From assembly GCF_000721075.1 (NCBI RefSeq), contig NZ_JOEQ01000005.1, forward strand, positions 496,001 through 560,000: a DNA stretch of 64,000 nucleotides, written 5' to 3'. The notes under the pieces were generated by a model. It did no database searches and was not told where the DNA came from. It saw nothing but the letters and a program-made list of their open reading frames with translations. The stretch is from Streptosporangium amethystogenes (GTDB taxonomy: Bacteria; Actinomycetota; Actinomycetes; Streptosporangiales; Streptosporangiaceae). The position numbers and the translations under genes were made by a program. Each line of letters opens with the position of its first letter. Positions within the stretch are counted from its first letter, which is position 1. Positions 8,319-16,628 of this stretch are shown here, in pieces.

Positions 8319-9061
8319 CAGCGAATGCCGACGTAGAACCGTGTCTGGTCGCTGCGGTGCAGTGCGTAGTAGGCCTCGAACCGCGTGTCGTCGGGCATCC
8401 AGGCGACCGACTCGATGCCGAGCAGCGGCGTCGAGGTGGAGACCTCAAGCAGCGCGGCGTCCTCGCGGTTGGGGAAGGCGGCCTCGATCCACCGGTCGGC
8501 GGCGGCGGGCTCGATCCCGTAGCGCCGCCGCAGCAGGTCGTACAGTGACTGGTTCTCCAGCACGGCGCGCTCCAGGCCGGGCACCAGACGGGCGGGCAGG
8601 GCGGTGTCCACGAGCAGCCAGGGCTGCCCGTCGACGCGCCGGAGCCTGCGCAGCCTGACCACCTGCTCCCCGGGTGGGATCCGCAGCAGGGCGGCCTCCC
8701 GCTCGTCGGCCTCGCCGAGCGACTGGCGGATGGTCTGGGTCGTCACGCGGCGACCGGACTCCCGCAGGTCGTCGGCGGAGCCGGACATCGACCCGATGAA
8801 GTTCAGCTCGGTCTTGCGCGGTGAGACGAAGGCGCCCCGCCCCTTGATCTTATAGATCAGGCCCTGCTGCACGAGCTCGCGCAGGGCCTCCCTGACGACG
8901 GTTCGGGAGACCCCGAACATGTCGGTGAGCTCGGCCTCCGACGGCAGCGGCCGGTCCGCGCCGAACTCGCCGCTCTCGATGGTCGCCCGCAGCGCGCGCA
9001 TCAGTTGCATCCACAGCGGCTCCGTTCCGTCGCGGTCGAGGCGCGGATACGTCATCGTCAC
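8318..9061 (-). CDS. GntR/HutC-family repressor of the polyol operon
   Basis: A 247-residue regulator. I chose the GTG at 9061 because AAGGAGG lies 5 bases upstream; an ATG two codons later is the alternative. A winged helix-turn-helix occupies about residues 20-85 (P-S-E-A-E-L, then V-S-R-T-V-V-R-E-A-L). A UTRA-type effector domain occupies about 100-245, the layout of HutC-subfamily sugar and metabolite sensors. It is divergent from the ABC/kinase operon, and the 284-bp gap holds three CCTGTC...GACAGG-type palindromes. I infer that it binds these, represses the operon and itself, and is released by a pathway intermediate. Confidence 0.88.
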   Translation of the reverse strand: MTMTYPRLDRDGTEPLWMQLMRALRATIESGEFGADRPLPSEAELTDMFGVSRTVVREALRELVQQGLIYKIKGRGAFVSPRKTELNFIGSMSGSADDLRESGRRVTTQTIRQSLGEADEREAALLRIPPGEQVVRLRRLRRVDGQPWLLVDTALPARLVPGLERAVLENQSLYDLLRRRYGIEPAAADRWIEAAFPNREDAALLEVSTSTPLLGIESVAWMPDDTRFEAYYALHRSDQTRFYVGIR

Positions 9062-9108
9062 GGAAACCTCCTTGGGGGGCGTCCAGGAAAGCATTTCATA
9101 TGGGCAGA

Positions 9109-9122
9109 CCTGTCATGACAGG
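9109..9122. promoter_or_regulatory. putative GntR operator O1
   Basis: CCTGTCATGACAGG is a perfect 14-bp palindrome, 47 bp upstream of the GntR gene start. It is the first of three matching sites in the divergent promoter region and fits autoregulation. Confidence 0.75.
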
Positions 9123-9130
9123 ACGGCGAT

Positions 9131-9144
9131 CCTGTCGTGACAGG
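9131..9144. promoter_or_regulatory. putative GntR operator O2
   Basis: CCTGTCGTGACAGG differs from O1 by one base and starts 22 bp after it. That is two helical turns, so dimers on O1 and O2 would lie on the same DNA face. Confidence 0.75.
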
Positions 9145-9206
9145 AATCCGATGGTGCTGTCCGGATTCCCATCTATCTACCTACTGAGCAGGAACGAAAG
9201 AGGCCC

Positions 9207-9235
9207 TTGACATCCACGTAACGTGGATTTAGCGT
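9207..9235 (+). promoter_or_regulatory. housekeeping-type promoter of the polyol operon
   Basis: TTGACA at 9207-9212 and TAGCGT at 9230-9235 are spaced by 17 bases. This is a near-consensus vegetative (HrdB-type) promoter directed at the binding-protein gene. The predicted start, near 9242, falls inside operator O3. Confidence 0.75.
9212..9228. promoter_or_regulatory. 17-bp palindrome between -35 and -10
   Basis: ATCCACGTAACGTGGAT is a perfect inverted repeat with a single central base, filling the spacer of the operon promoter. Its sequence is unrelated to the CCTGTC sites, so it is likely bound by a second, unidentified regulator. A protein bound here would block RNA polymerase. Confidence 0.65.
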
Positions 9236-9236
9236 A

Positions 9237-9250
9237 CCTGTCACTACAGG
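9237..9250. promoter_or_regulatory. putative GntR operator O3
   Basis: CCTGTCACTACAGG keeps the CCTGT/ACAGG ends of O1 and O2, with two central changes. It begins 2 bp after the -10 box and covers the expected transcription start, a classical repressor position. Confidence 0.7.
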
Positions 9251-9345
9251 TCTGTAATGACTACGCCGCTACGCCCCCTATGAGCGATGAGTTCACGGCC
9301 TCGACTCGCACCGCCTCGGCGGACCTGCCTTCTCTGGAGACCATG

Positions 9346-10470
9346 ATGCGTATCCGTCCCACATCCCGGCACTTGCGTGCGGCCTCGGCGGCGTCACTGA
9401 CCGCCCTCGCGGTCCTGGCGGCCGGTTGCGGCGCCGACGACTCCGGCACCTCCGGAACCTCCGACACCGGCGCCGCCGCGCAGACCGCCGGCGAGAAGCC
9501 CTTCATCGCCCTGAGCAACGGCTTTATCGGCAACGGCTGGCGCCAGACGATGATCGCCAAGTTCGAGGAGGCGGCGGGCAAGGCCCAGGCCGACGGCCTG
9601 ATCAGCAAGTACAAGGTCGTCAACGCGCCGGGAGAGAACTCCGCGACCGAGCAGGTCGCCCAGATCAAGAGCCTCCTGCTGCAGAAGCCGGACGCGCTGC
9701 TCATCGACCCGGCCTCGCCCACCGCGCTCAAGCCGGTCATCCAGCAGGCGTGCTCCGCGGGCGTCACCGTCGTGGTCTTCGACTCCGCCATCGACTCCGA
9801 GTGTGCCTACGTGCTGCAGAACAGCTTCGTCGACTGGGCCACCTATGCGGCCAAGCCGCTGCTGGAAGGCATCGGGGGCAAGGGCAACGTCATCGTCAGC
9901 CGGGGTGTCGTCGGCTCGCAGCCCGAGGCCGAGATGCTGGAGACCACCAAGAAGATCCTCGGTGAGTACCCCGGTGTGAAGACCGTCGCGACGGTGAACG
10001 GGATGTGTGACGGCGCCACCGCGCAGAAGGCCGTGCTCGGCGTGCTGTCGAGCGTGCCGAAGGTCGACGGCGTCGTCGGCTGCGGCGACGGCTACGGCGT
10101 CGCCCAGGCCTTCACCACGGCGGGCAAGCCGGTTCCCGCGGTGACGTTCGAGACCAACGGCCGCGCGCTGAGCTACTGGAAGGACAACAAGATCGACAAC
10201 GGTTCGGTGGCGGTCATGTCCGACCCGGGCCAGTCGGTCGCCGCGCTGTGGCAGGCACTCGACCTGCTGGAGAAGCGGGACATTCCCAAGCAGATGACCT
10301 TCCCGATCGTCCTGGTCGAGCAGAAGGACCGTGACACCTGGGCGAGCATCCTCAAGCCCGACGAGTACGCCGCCTGGCCCTGGACGCGTGAGCTCTTCCG
10401 CGAGCAGGTCAAGGCCGTGCAGACCGGCGGAGCGCCGGTGCAGCCGCCGATCCCGACGGCCGCCGGATAG
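9346..10470 (+). CDS. sugar/polyol ABC transporter substrate-binding lipoprotein (CUT2 type)
   Basis: A 374-residue lipoprotein. I chose the second of two adjacent ATGs (9343, 9346) because GGAGA then stands at a normal distance. The signal peptide ends in the lipobox L-A-A-G-C with the lipidated Cys at residue 28. The mature part has the Peripl_BP_4 layout of the ribose/AI-2/polyol binding proteins: an early beta strand with a G-N-G-W ligand loop, D-P-A-S-P in the first lobe, and an F-D-S strand before the hinge. The ligand is unknown and the protein does not look closely like enterobacterial LsrB. It is the first gene of a seven-gene plus-strand operon, repressed by the GntR protein by inference. 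Confidence 0.87.
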   Translation: MRIRPTSRHLRAASAASLTALAVLAAGCGADDSGTSGTSDTGAAAQTAGEKPFIALSNGFIGNGWRQTMIAKFEEAAGKAQADGLISKYKVVNAPGENSATEQVAQIKSLLLQKPDALLIDPASPTALKPVIQQACSAGVTVVVFDSAIDSECAYVLQNSFVDWATYAAKPLLEGIGGKGNVIVSRGVVGSQPEAEMLETTKKILGEYPGVKTVATVNGMCDGATAQKAVLGVLSSVPKVDGVVGCGDGYGVAQAFTTAGKPVPAVTFETNGRALSYWKDNKIDNGSVAVMSDPGQSVAALWQALDLLEKRDIPKQMTFPIVLVEQKDRDTWASILKPDEYAAWPWTRELFREQVKAVQTGGAPVQPPIPTAAG

Positions 10471-10498
10471 GCGGGGAAGGCGCAGGGGAGGCTGCCTC

Positions 10499-12043
10499 AT
10501 GCACGTCGACAACTTCGCCGCGAGGCCGCACGCGGCCTCGCGGGAGGAAGGCGGGAGACCGTCCGGGCAGCAGCCCGTCGTGATCGCGAGGGGCGTGACC
10601 AAGACGTACGGGCGCACCCGGGCCCTCACCGGTGTCGACCTTGAGGTCCGGGCCGGCGAGGTGCTCGGCCTCGTCGGCCACAACGGGGCCGGCAAGAGCA
10701 CGCTGATGCGCGTCCTCGCCGGGCTGGAGGCCTGCGACGAGGGCATGGTCACGGTGTGCGGGCGCGACGCCTCGGGCGAGGCCGGGCCGCGGGCCGGGGA
10801 CTTCCGCGGCGTGCGGATGGCCTACCAGGAGACGTCGCTCTGCCCCGACCTCACGATCGCGGAGAACATCTGGGTCTCCTCACGGCACTGCCTTCCCCGG
10901 ATGGGCTGGCGGCGGGCGGCCGGTAACGGCGCCCGGCGCAGGCTCGACGAGATGTTCCCCGGCCACGGGGTGGCACCGGGCGACCGGGTCGAGGACCTGT
11001 CACTGGCCCAGCGCCAGATGGTCGAGATCGCCCGGGCCAGCCTGGTCGACCGGCTAGACCTGCTGATCCTCGACGAGCCCACCGAGTCCCTCGGCCCGGA
11101 CGCCGCGCGCTCGCTGTACGACTACGTCCGAACCCTCACCGCGGGTGGCGTCGCCGTGCTGCTCATCTCGCACCGTATCCGGGAGATCCTCTCGGTGGCC
11201 GACCGCGTCGCCGTGCTGCGCGACGGAGCGGTCATCGCCGAACGGCCCGCGAGCGGACTCGGCGAGCACGACGTACTGACCCTGATGGGGGCCGAGGTCG
11301 CCGAGAGGGCCGGGAACGAGCGGGTCACGGCCGCCGAGGGCGCCTCCGAGGATCGGCCGGTGCTGGCGGAAATGCGCGGCACCACCGCTGCCGGACTGCG
11401 TGACGTCTCCCTGCGGGTCGGCGTGGGCGAGGTCGTGGGCCTGGCCGGACTGGCCGGCCAGGGCCAGCAGGAGGTGCTCGAACGCCTGTGGCGCCCGGTG
11501 CGGCGCGACACGAAGGTGCGCGGCACCCGGGCCTATGTGCCGGGTGACCGGCAGCGCTCGGGGGTCCTGCCGCTGTGGAGCGTGGCGGAGAACCTCGTGG
11601 TGAGCGCGATGCGCGGTATCGCACGCCGTGGCCTGCGCCGCCCCGCCGAGGAGCGCGCGGTCGTGCGCGACTGGGTCGAGCGCCTCGCGATCCGAGGTGG
11701 CCCGGACGCGGCGATGACCGACCTCAGCGGCGGCAACCAGCAGAAGGTGATCGTCGCCAGGGCCTTCGCCTCGGCGGCCGACCTCGTCCTGCTCGACGAC
11801 CCCTTCCGGGGGGTCGACGTGCACACCAAGACCGATCTCTACGGCCTCATCCGCCAGGAGGCGGCCCAGGGCCGGAGCGTTGTCTGGTATTCGAGCGAGA
11901 ACGCAGAGATGGCCCACTGCGACCGGGTCTACGTCTTCCGGGCCGGCCGGGTGGTCGCGGAGCTGACCGGGGCGGAGATCTCCGAGGAGAGGATCATCGC
12001 CGTCTCGTTCGCCGAGTCCGATGGAGCGCAGAACCATGAGTGA
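10499..12043 (+). CDS. CUT2 ABC transporter ATP-binding protein (two ABC domains)
   Basis: A 514-residue protein with ATG at 10499 and a GGGGAGG ribosome site. The N-terminal ABC domain has an intact Walker A (G-H-N-G-A-G-K-S-T), then L-S-L-A-Q-R-Q-M as signature and L-I-L-D-E-P-T as Walker B. The C-terminal ABC domain has a degenerate Walker A (G-L-A-G-Q-G-Q-Q-E), but keeps signature L-S-G-G-N-Q-Q-K and L-L-D-D-P Walker B. This asymmetry is normal for RbsA/LsrA-type ATPases. It would energise the two permeases that follow. Its stop overlaps the first permease start by 8 bases, indicating translational coupling. Confidence 0.93.
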   Translation: MHVDNFAARPHAASREEGGRPSGQQPVVIARGVTKTYGRTRALTGVDLEVRAGEVLGLVGHNGAGKSTLMRVLAGLEACDEGMVTVCGRDASGEAGPRAGDFRGVRMAYQETSLCPDLTIAENIWVSSRHCLPRMGWRRAAGNGARRRLDEMFPGHGVAPGDRVEDLSLAQRQMVEIARASLVDRLDLLILDEPTESLGPDAARSLYDYVRTLTAGGVAVLLISHRIREILSVADRVAVLRDGAVIAERPASGLGEHDVLTLMGAEVAERAGNERVTAAEGASEDRPVLAEMRGTTAAGLRDVSLRVGVGEVVGLAGLAGQGQQEVLERLWRPVRRDTKVRGTRAYVPGDRQRSGVLPLWSVAENLVVSAMRGIARRGLRRPAEERAVVRDWVERLAIRGGPDAAMTDLSGGNQQKVIVARAFASAADLVLLDDPFRGVDVHTKTDLYGLIRQEAAQGRSVVWYSSENAEMAHCDRVYVFRAGRVVAELTGAEISEERIIAVSFAESDGAQNHE

Positions 12044-12998
12044 GACTCTCGGGCCGGCCCTGCTGCCGAGCCGGGCGCGGATGCGCCGGACGGCCCCGGC
12101 CGTGGTCAGCGCCGTCGCCATGATCGCGATGATCGCCGTCTGCGCGTCGCTGCAGCCGGACGTGCTGAGCGTGTCCGGGCTGTCGCTGGTCCTCTCGGCG
12201 ACCGTGCCCCTGGTCATCGCGGCCCAGGCCCAGATGACGCTGATGGCGGTCGGTGACATCGACCTCGGCATCGGTAACTTCGTCGGCCTGGTCACCGTGA
12301 TCACGGCGACCACGCTGGTGACAGACCCGCTCCTCGGAGGCCTGATCCTGCTCGGGCTCGTCGCCTCCTACACCGTTCTCGGCATTCTCATCCACCTGCG
12401 CAAGGTGCCGTCGCTCATCGCCACCCTCGGCGCGTCGTTCGTCTGGCTGGGGCTGGGCATGTTCGTCCTGCCGACACCCGGCGGAACGACCCCGGAGTGG
12501 CTGGCGGCCTTCGGCATGTGGCAGCCCGCCGGGTTCCCGGCGCCGCTGCTGCCGATCCTCCTCGTCGCCGCGCTGGTCTACCTGCTCAGCGCGCGCAGCA
12601 CCCTCGGGGTCCGGATGCGCGCCCTGGGCAGCAACCCGGTGGCCCTGGAGCGGGCGGGCCTGCGCCCGCTGGCGTCGCGGGCCATCGCCTACACCGCCGC
12701 GGGCGGGCTCGGTGTGCTGTCCGGTCTCGTACTGGCCTCCCAGACCGGGGGCGGCGACGTGTCGTCGGCCTCCAGCTACACCCTGATGACGGTGGCGGCG
12801 GTGATCCTCGGCGGCGGCTCCTTCTACGGGGGCAGCGCGGTGCCGTGGGGAGTGGTGATCGGTGGTGTGACCCTCGGCCTGGTCAGCGTGGTCCTCAGCC
12901 TGCTCGATGTGCCGACCAACATGCAGTCGGCGGTTCAAGGCGTGATCGTCCTGGCCGTGCTCGCCGGACGTGTCCTGGTCGGAAAGGTGCTGCGATGA
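12036..12998 (+). CDS. CUT2 ABC transporter permease 1
   Basis: A 320-residue RbsC/LsrC-like membrane protein with about eight to ten hydrophobic helices. The ATG at 12036 lies inside the end of the ATPase gene, with GGAG 9 bases upstream. The conserved cytoplasmic stretch (R-A-L-G-S-N-P-V-A-L-E-R-A-G, about residues 193-206) that contacts the ATPase is present, as is the G-G-G-S-F-Y-G-G-S segment of this family. It should pair with the second permease as a heterodimeric channel. Start and stop both overlap neighbours, which argues for a fixed subunit ratio. Confidence 0.9.
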   Translation: MSETLGPALLPSRARMRRTAPAVVSAVAMIAMIAVCASLQPDVLSVSGLSLVLSATVPLVIAAQAQMTLMAVGDIDLGIGNFVGLVTVITATTLVTDPLLGGLILLGLVASYTVLGILIHLRKVPSLIATLGASFVWLGLGMFVLPTPGGTTPEWLAAFGMWQPAGFPAPLLPILLVAALVYLLSARSTLGVRMRALGSNPVALERAGLRPLASRAIAYTAAGGLGVLSGLVLASQTGGGDVSSASSYTLMTVAAVILGGGSFYGGSAVPWGVVIGGVTLGLVSVVLSLLDVPTNMQSAVQGVIVLAVLAGRVLVGKVLR

Positions 12999-14008
12999 AC
13001 ATCCGCGCGCTCGTCGCGCGTCCGTGGATCTGGGGTTTCGCCGCCGCGGCGCTCGTCTGGCTGATGATCCTGGCCATCTCCGGCCAGGGGGGCGGCCAGA
13101 CGGTCTCCCTGGCCCTGTCCCTGGCGCCCTACCTGGTCATCGTGGGGCTCGGGCAGATGCTCGTCGTCACCGCCGGTCCCGGCAACATCGACGTCTCCGT
13201 GGCGCCGATCATCTCCCTCGCCGGATTCGTCTCGGTGCTGGCGGCCTTCTCCACCGGCTCGGCGACGGTGGGCGTCCTGGCGGGCGTCGGTGCGGGCCTC
13301 GTCATCGCGGCGATCAGCACGGTGGCGATCCTCGGCCTCTCCGTTCCGCCGATCATCGCCACCCTGGCCGCCGGGCTCATCGCCTCCTCGGGCACGCTGT
13401 CGCTGGCGAACGGCTTCGGCGCGGTGCCCGATCCGGGGCTGCGGAGCCTGCTCAACCTGCGCCCGGCGGGCATCCCCATCCTCGCCGTGGCCATCGTGGT
13501 CGTGACCGTCCTGGTCATCGCGCTGCTGCGCGGCACGACCTACGGCCGTTCGCTGATCGCGGTGGGACAGAACCGCCGGGCGGCCGAGCGCGCCGGAATC
13601 CCCGTCGCGCGGATCATCGCGGTGACCTACCTGGCCAGCGGTGCGCTGGCCGGTCTGACCGGAGCCCTGCTGGCCGCCTACATCGCCCCCTCCGCGGACC
13701 TCGGCACGCGCTACCTGCTCGACTCGGTGGCCGTCGTCGTGATCGGCGGAACGCTCATCTCGGGTGGACGGGCCGTGCCCGTCGGTGTCTGGGGGGCCGC
13801 GCTCTTCTTCATCCTGCTGGACGGCCTGGTCAACCTCGTGGGCTGGAGCAGCGCGGCGCAGAACCTCCTCAAGGGCGGTCTGGTGCTGCTGGTCCTCTTC
13901 CTCGCCGGTGGCGGTGACCGCGTCGCCGGCACATCCTCCCGTTTCCGACGGCGGCCGCGTCCCGCGGCCGCCACCACCACAACCACTGGAGAGAACACCC
14001 ATGGCTGA
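12995..14008 (+). CDS. CUT2 ABC transporter permease 2
   Basis: A 337-residue RbsC/LsrD-like permease whose ATG overlaps the previous stop (ATGA at 12995-12998). The hydrophobic pattern matches permease 1, and the ATPase-contact loop reads [13 protein letters not shown] (about residues 185-200). It ends in a basic then Thr-rich cytoplasmic tail that overlaps the aldolase start by 8 bases. Two different permeases per importer are typical of Lsr-type and some polyol-type CUT2 systems, whereas ribose systems use one. Confidence 0.9.
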   Translation: MNIRALVARPWIWGFAAAALVWLMILAISGQGGGQTVSLALSLAPYLVIVGLGQMLVVTAGPGNIDVSVAPIISLAGFVSVLAAFSTGSATVGVLAGVGAGLVIAAISTVAILGLSVPPIIATLAAGLIASSGTLSLANGFGAVPDPGLRSLLNLRPAGIPILAVAIVVVTVLVIALLRGTTYGRSLIAVGQNRRAAERAGIPVARIIAVTYLASGALAGLTGALLAAYIAPSADLGTRYLLDSVAVVVIGGTLISGGRAVPVGVWGAALFFILLDGLVNLVGWSSAAQNLLKGGLVLLVLFLAGGGDRVAGTSSRFRRRPRPAAATTTTTGENTHG

Positions 14009-14888
14009 CACCGACGGTCTGCTCGACGCCCGCGACTTCGGCGGCGCCGCCTCTGTGACCGGCGGCTTCCACGTCAAGGGCGCACAGGCCCAGGACTGGG
14101 GTCTGCAGAACCGGCTCGCGCGCATCTTCAGGGCCGACACCGGCCGGACCGTGATGCTCGCGTTCGACCACGGCTACTTCCTCGGCCCGATGGCCGGCCT
14201 TGAGCGCATCGACCTCAACATCGCCCCGCTGGTGCCCAGCGCCGACGCGATCATGCTGACCCGGGGCGTGCTGCGCACCAGCATCCCGCCGGCCACCGAC
14301 GCCGGCATCGTGCTGCGCGCCAGCGGTGGCCCGAGCGTGCTGCGCGACCTCTCCGACGAGCACATCGCCATGGACATGGAGGACGCCCTGCGGCTCAACG
14401 CCGCGGCCGTGGCCATCCAGGTCTTCGTCGGCAGCGAGAACGAGTCGCGGTCGATCGCCAACCTCGCCACGCTGGTGGACGCCGGCCAGCGGCACGGTGT
14501 CGCCGTGCTCGGCGTCACCGCCGTCGGCAAGGACATGGTCCGCGACGCCCGCTACTTCCGGCTGGCCACCCGGATCAGCGCGGAGATGGGCGCGCACATC
14601 GTCAAGACGTACTACGTCGAGGAGGGCTTCGAGACCGTCACCGCGAGCTGCCCGGTGCCGATCATCGTCGCGGGTGGCAAGAAGCTGCCCGAACTCGACG
14701 CCCTGACGATGGCCTACCGGTCGATCCAGGAGGGTGCCGCCGGCGTCGACATGGGCCGCAACATCTTCCAGAGCGAGAACCCCGCCGGCATGCTCGCGGC
14801 GATCCGCGCCGTCGTGCACGACGAGATGAAGCCCGAAGTGGCCTACCAGCTCTTCAAGGACCACTCGGCCGCCAACGCCGCGTCCTGA
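14001..14888 (+). CDS. LsrF-like class I aldolase/thiolase
   Basis: A 295-residue DeoC/FbaB-superfamily TIM barrel that resembles E. coli LsrF (3-hydroxy-5-phosphonooxypentane-2,4-dione thiolase) along its whole length. Conserved blocks are [32 protein letters not shown] with the presumed Schiff-base Lys at residue 202, and [10 protein letters not shown]. LsrF ends phospho-AI-2 breakdown by CoA-dependent cleavage to DHAP and acetyl-CoA. Here it sits with a FAD dehydrogenase and an FGGY kinase and without LsrG or LsrR. It may instead split a ketose phosphate formed by those enzymes. Family placement is firm; substrate is inference. Confidence 0.88.
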   Translation: MADTDGLLDARDFGGAASVTGGFHVKGAQAQDWGLQNRLARIFRADTGRTVMLAFDHGYFLGPMAGLERIDLNIAPLVPSADAIMLTRGVLRTSIPPATDAGIVLRASGGPSVLRDLSDEHIAMDMEDALRLNAAAVAIQVFVGSENESRSIANLATLVDAGQRHGVAVLGVTAVGKDMVRDARYFRLATRISAEMGAHIVKTYYVEEGFETVTASCPVPIIVAGGKKLPELDALTMAYRSIQEGAAGVDMGRNIFQSENPAGMLAAIRAVVHDEMKPEVAYQLFKDHSAANAAS

Positions 14889-14902
14889 CCCCCTCTGGGG
14901 CT

Positions 14903-14932
14903 CGGGCCCCGGCGCGAGACCGCCGGGGCCCG
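14903..14932 (+). terminator. intercistronic hairpin between aldolase and dehydrogenase
   Basis: A perfect 12-bp stem (CGGGCCCCGGCG) with a 6-base loop lies 15 bp after the aldolase stop. It has no T-run. It may partly terminate or protect the upstream message, letting transporter and aldolase be made in excess of the dehydrogenase and kinase. Confidence 0.6.
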
Positions 14933-14957
14933 GCCCCGTCATCCCCCGGGAGCTCCC

Positions 14958-16628
14958 ATGTCGCACCAACCAGCCGGATCTGACGACGTCGTCGACCTCG
15001 CCGTCATCGGAGCCGGTATCAACGGGCTCGCCATAGCCCGTGACGCCGCCGCCCGCGGCCTGCGCGTCGTCGTCGTCGACCGCGCCGACGTGGGCTCGGG
15101 AACGTCAAGCACGTCCAGCCGGCTGATTCACGGCGGGCTGAAGTACCTCGAACGCTATGACTTCAACCTCGTGCGGGAGTCGATCCGTGAGCGGCACCTG
15201 CTGTTCCGCAACGCCCCGCACCTCGTTCACGACTACCCCATGCTGATCCCCTCCTACGCGGGTGACAGCAGGCCCGGCCCGCTGATCCGGCTCGGGCTGG
15301 CCGCCTTCGACGTCCTGTCGACGGGGCGCAGGCACCGCCGCAGCCGTAGCGTGTCCCTCCGCACGGTGGCCCGCCGGTGGCCCACGCTGTCGAGGCGCGG
15401 ACTGCGCGGGGCCTCGCTGTTCCCCGACGCGCAGGTGCCGTGGGCCGAGCGGCTCTGCGTTGAGTTGCTCCTCGACGCCCGGCGGCTCGGCGCGCGGGTG
15501 CTCACCCACACCACGGTCACCGGGCTGGTCGTGGAGAACGACCGGGTCGTCGGGATACGGGCCGAGGACAACGCCTCCGGCGCGCGAACCGAGATCCGGG
15601 CCGCGGTCACGGTGAACGCGGCCGGCCCGTGGATCGACAGGATCCTCGACGGGCAGCTGGCCAGCCGGCGCCTCAACGGCGGCACCAAGGGCAGCCACAT
15701 CATCGTCGACGCCTTCCCCGGCGCACCCGACACCTGCATCTTCTTCGAGGCGGCCGCCGACCATCGGCCGATCTTCGTCCTCCCCTGGGAGGGCCGCTAC
15801 ATGCTGGGCAGCACGGACCTGACCTACGAGGACGATCTCGACGAGGTCATCACCAGCGACGAGGAGATCGACTACCTGCTCGCCGAGACCAACCGGATCT
15901 TCCCAAGCGCCGGCCTCACCCCCGGCGACGTGCTCTACAGCGTGGCCGGCGTCCGGCCCCTGCCGTACACCGCCGGGATCTCCGACAACGCCAAGATCAG
16001 CCGTGGGCACACGGTGCACAGCCACGCCCCGGCCCACCCGGGGCTGTTCACGGTCATCGGCGGCAAGCTGACCACTCACCGCGCCCTCGCCGAGGACGTC
16101 ACCGACGCGGTGCTGCGCGTGCTCGGCCGCACTCGCCGGCGCTGCCTCACCCGCTCCCGTGCCTTCCCCGGGGCCGACACCGCCGACTGGCCGACTTTCA
16201 GCGCGGACTTCATGCGCTCTTCGCCGCTCACCCCGGCGCAGTCGCGCCGGCTGCTCGACGTCTACGGCGTACGGGCCCGCAGGGTGCTCGAACTCGCTGA
16301 GACCGACGCCACACTCGCCGAGGTCGTCGACGAGGAGACCGGCGCGCTCGCCGCCGAGGTGGTCATGGCGGTGCGCGAGGAGGGCGCCGTGACGCTGGGG
16401 GACATCCTGCTACGACGTACCCTGATTGGACTCGGTCCCGACATGGGCCTGAAGGCGGCCGCGGCCTGCGCCGACATCGCGGTACGCCACCTCGGCTGGG
16501 ACGAAGGGCGGGCCCGCGCCGAGATCACCGGCTACGAGGCCGAACTGCGGCGCTTCAGGCCACGGGTTCTGGCCCCCTCGGTCACCCCGTCGGCCACACT
16601 GCGGAGTAGCGACAGGAGGACCTCGTGA
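14958..16628 (+). CDS. GlpD/EryB-like FAD-dependent polyol-phosphate dehydrogenase
   Basis: A 556-residue DAO-family flavoenzyme with ATG at 14958 and GGGAG just upstream. The FAD fold is at residues 15-23 (V-I-G-A-G-I-N-G), then S-S-R-L-I-H-G-G-L-K-Y-L-E, K-G-S-H-I-I-V, L-G-S-T-D, Y-S-V-A-G-V-R-P-L and G-G-K-L-T-T-H-R. All are diagnostic of respiratory glycerol-3-phosphate dehydrogenases. The C-terminal helical domain (about 410-540) is also present. Context argues against simple glycerol use: the kinase next door is not GlpK-like. The closest pathway analogy is EryB, which oxidises erythritol phosphate and is annotated as GlpD in many genomes. Electrons would go to the quinone pool at the membrane. 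Confidence 0.88.
   Translation: MSHQPAGSDDVVDLAVIGAGINGLAIARDAAARGLRVVVVDRADVGSGTSSTSSRLIHGGLKYLERYDFNLVRESIRERHLLFRNAPHLVHDYPMLIPSYAGDSRPGPLIRLGLAAFDVLSTGRRHRRSRSVSLRTVARRWPTLSRRGLRGASLFPDAQVPWAERLCVELLLDARRLGARVLTHTTVTGLVVENDRVVGIRAEDNASGARTEIRAAVTVNAAGPWIDRILDGQLASRRLNGGTKGSHIIVDAFPGAPDTCIFFEAAADHRPIFVLPWEGRYMLGSTDLTYEDDLDEVITSDEEIDYLLAETNRIFPSAGLTPGDVLYSVAGVRPLPYTAGISDNAKISRGHTVHSHAPAHPGLFTVIGGKLTTHRALAEDVTDAVLRVLGRTRRRCLTRSRAFPGADTADWPTFSADFMRSSPLTPAQSRRLLDVYGVRARRVLELAETDATLAEVVDEETGALAAEVVMAVREEGAVTLGDILLRRTLIGLGPDMGLKAAAACADIAVRHLGWDEGRARAEITGYEAELRRFRPRVLAPSVTPSATLRSSDRRTS

Noticed and set aside
9346..14888. Calling the operon a true lsr (AI-2) quorum system
   Set aside because: Only the aldolase is clearly LsrF-like. 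The binding protein is not clearly LsrB, there is no LsrG or LsrR, and a GlpD-like dehydrogenase has no place in AI-2 breakdown. I keep it as an alternative only.
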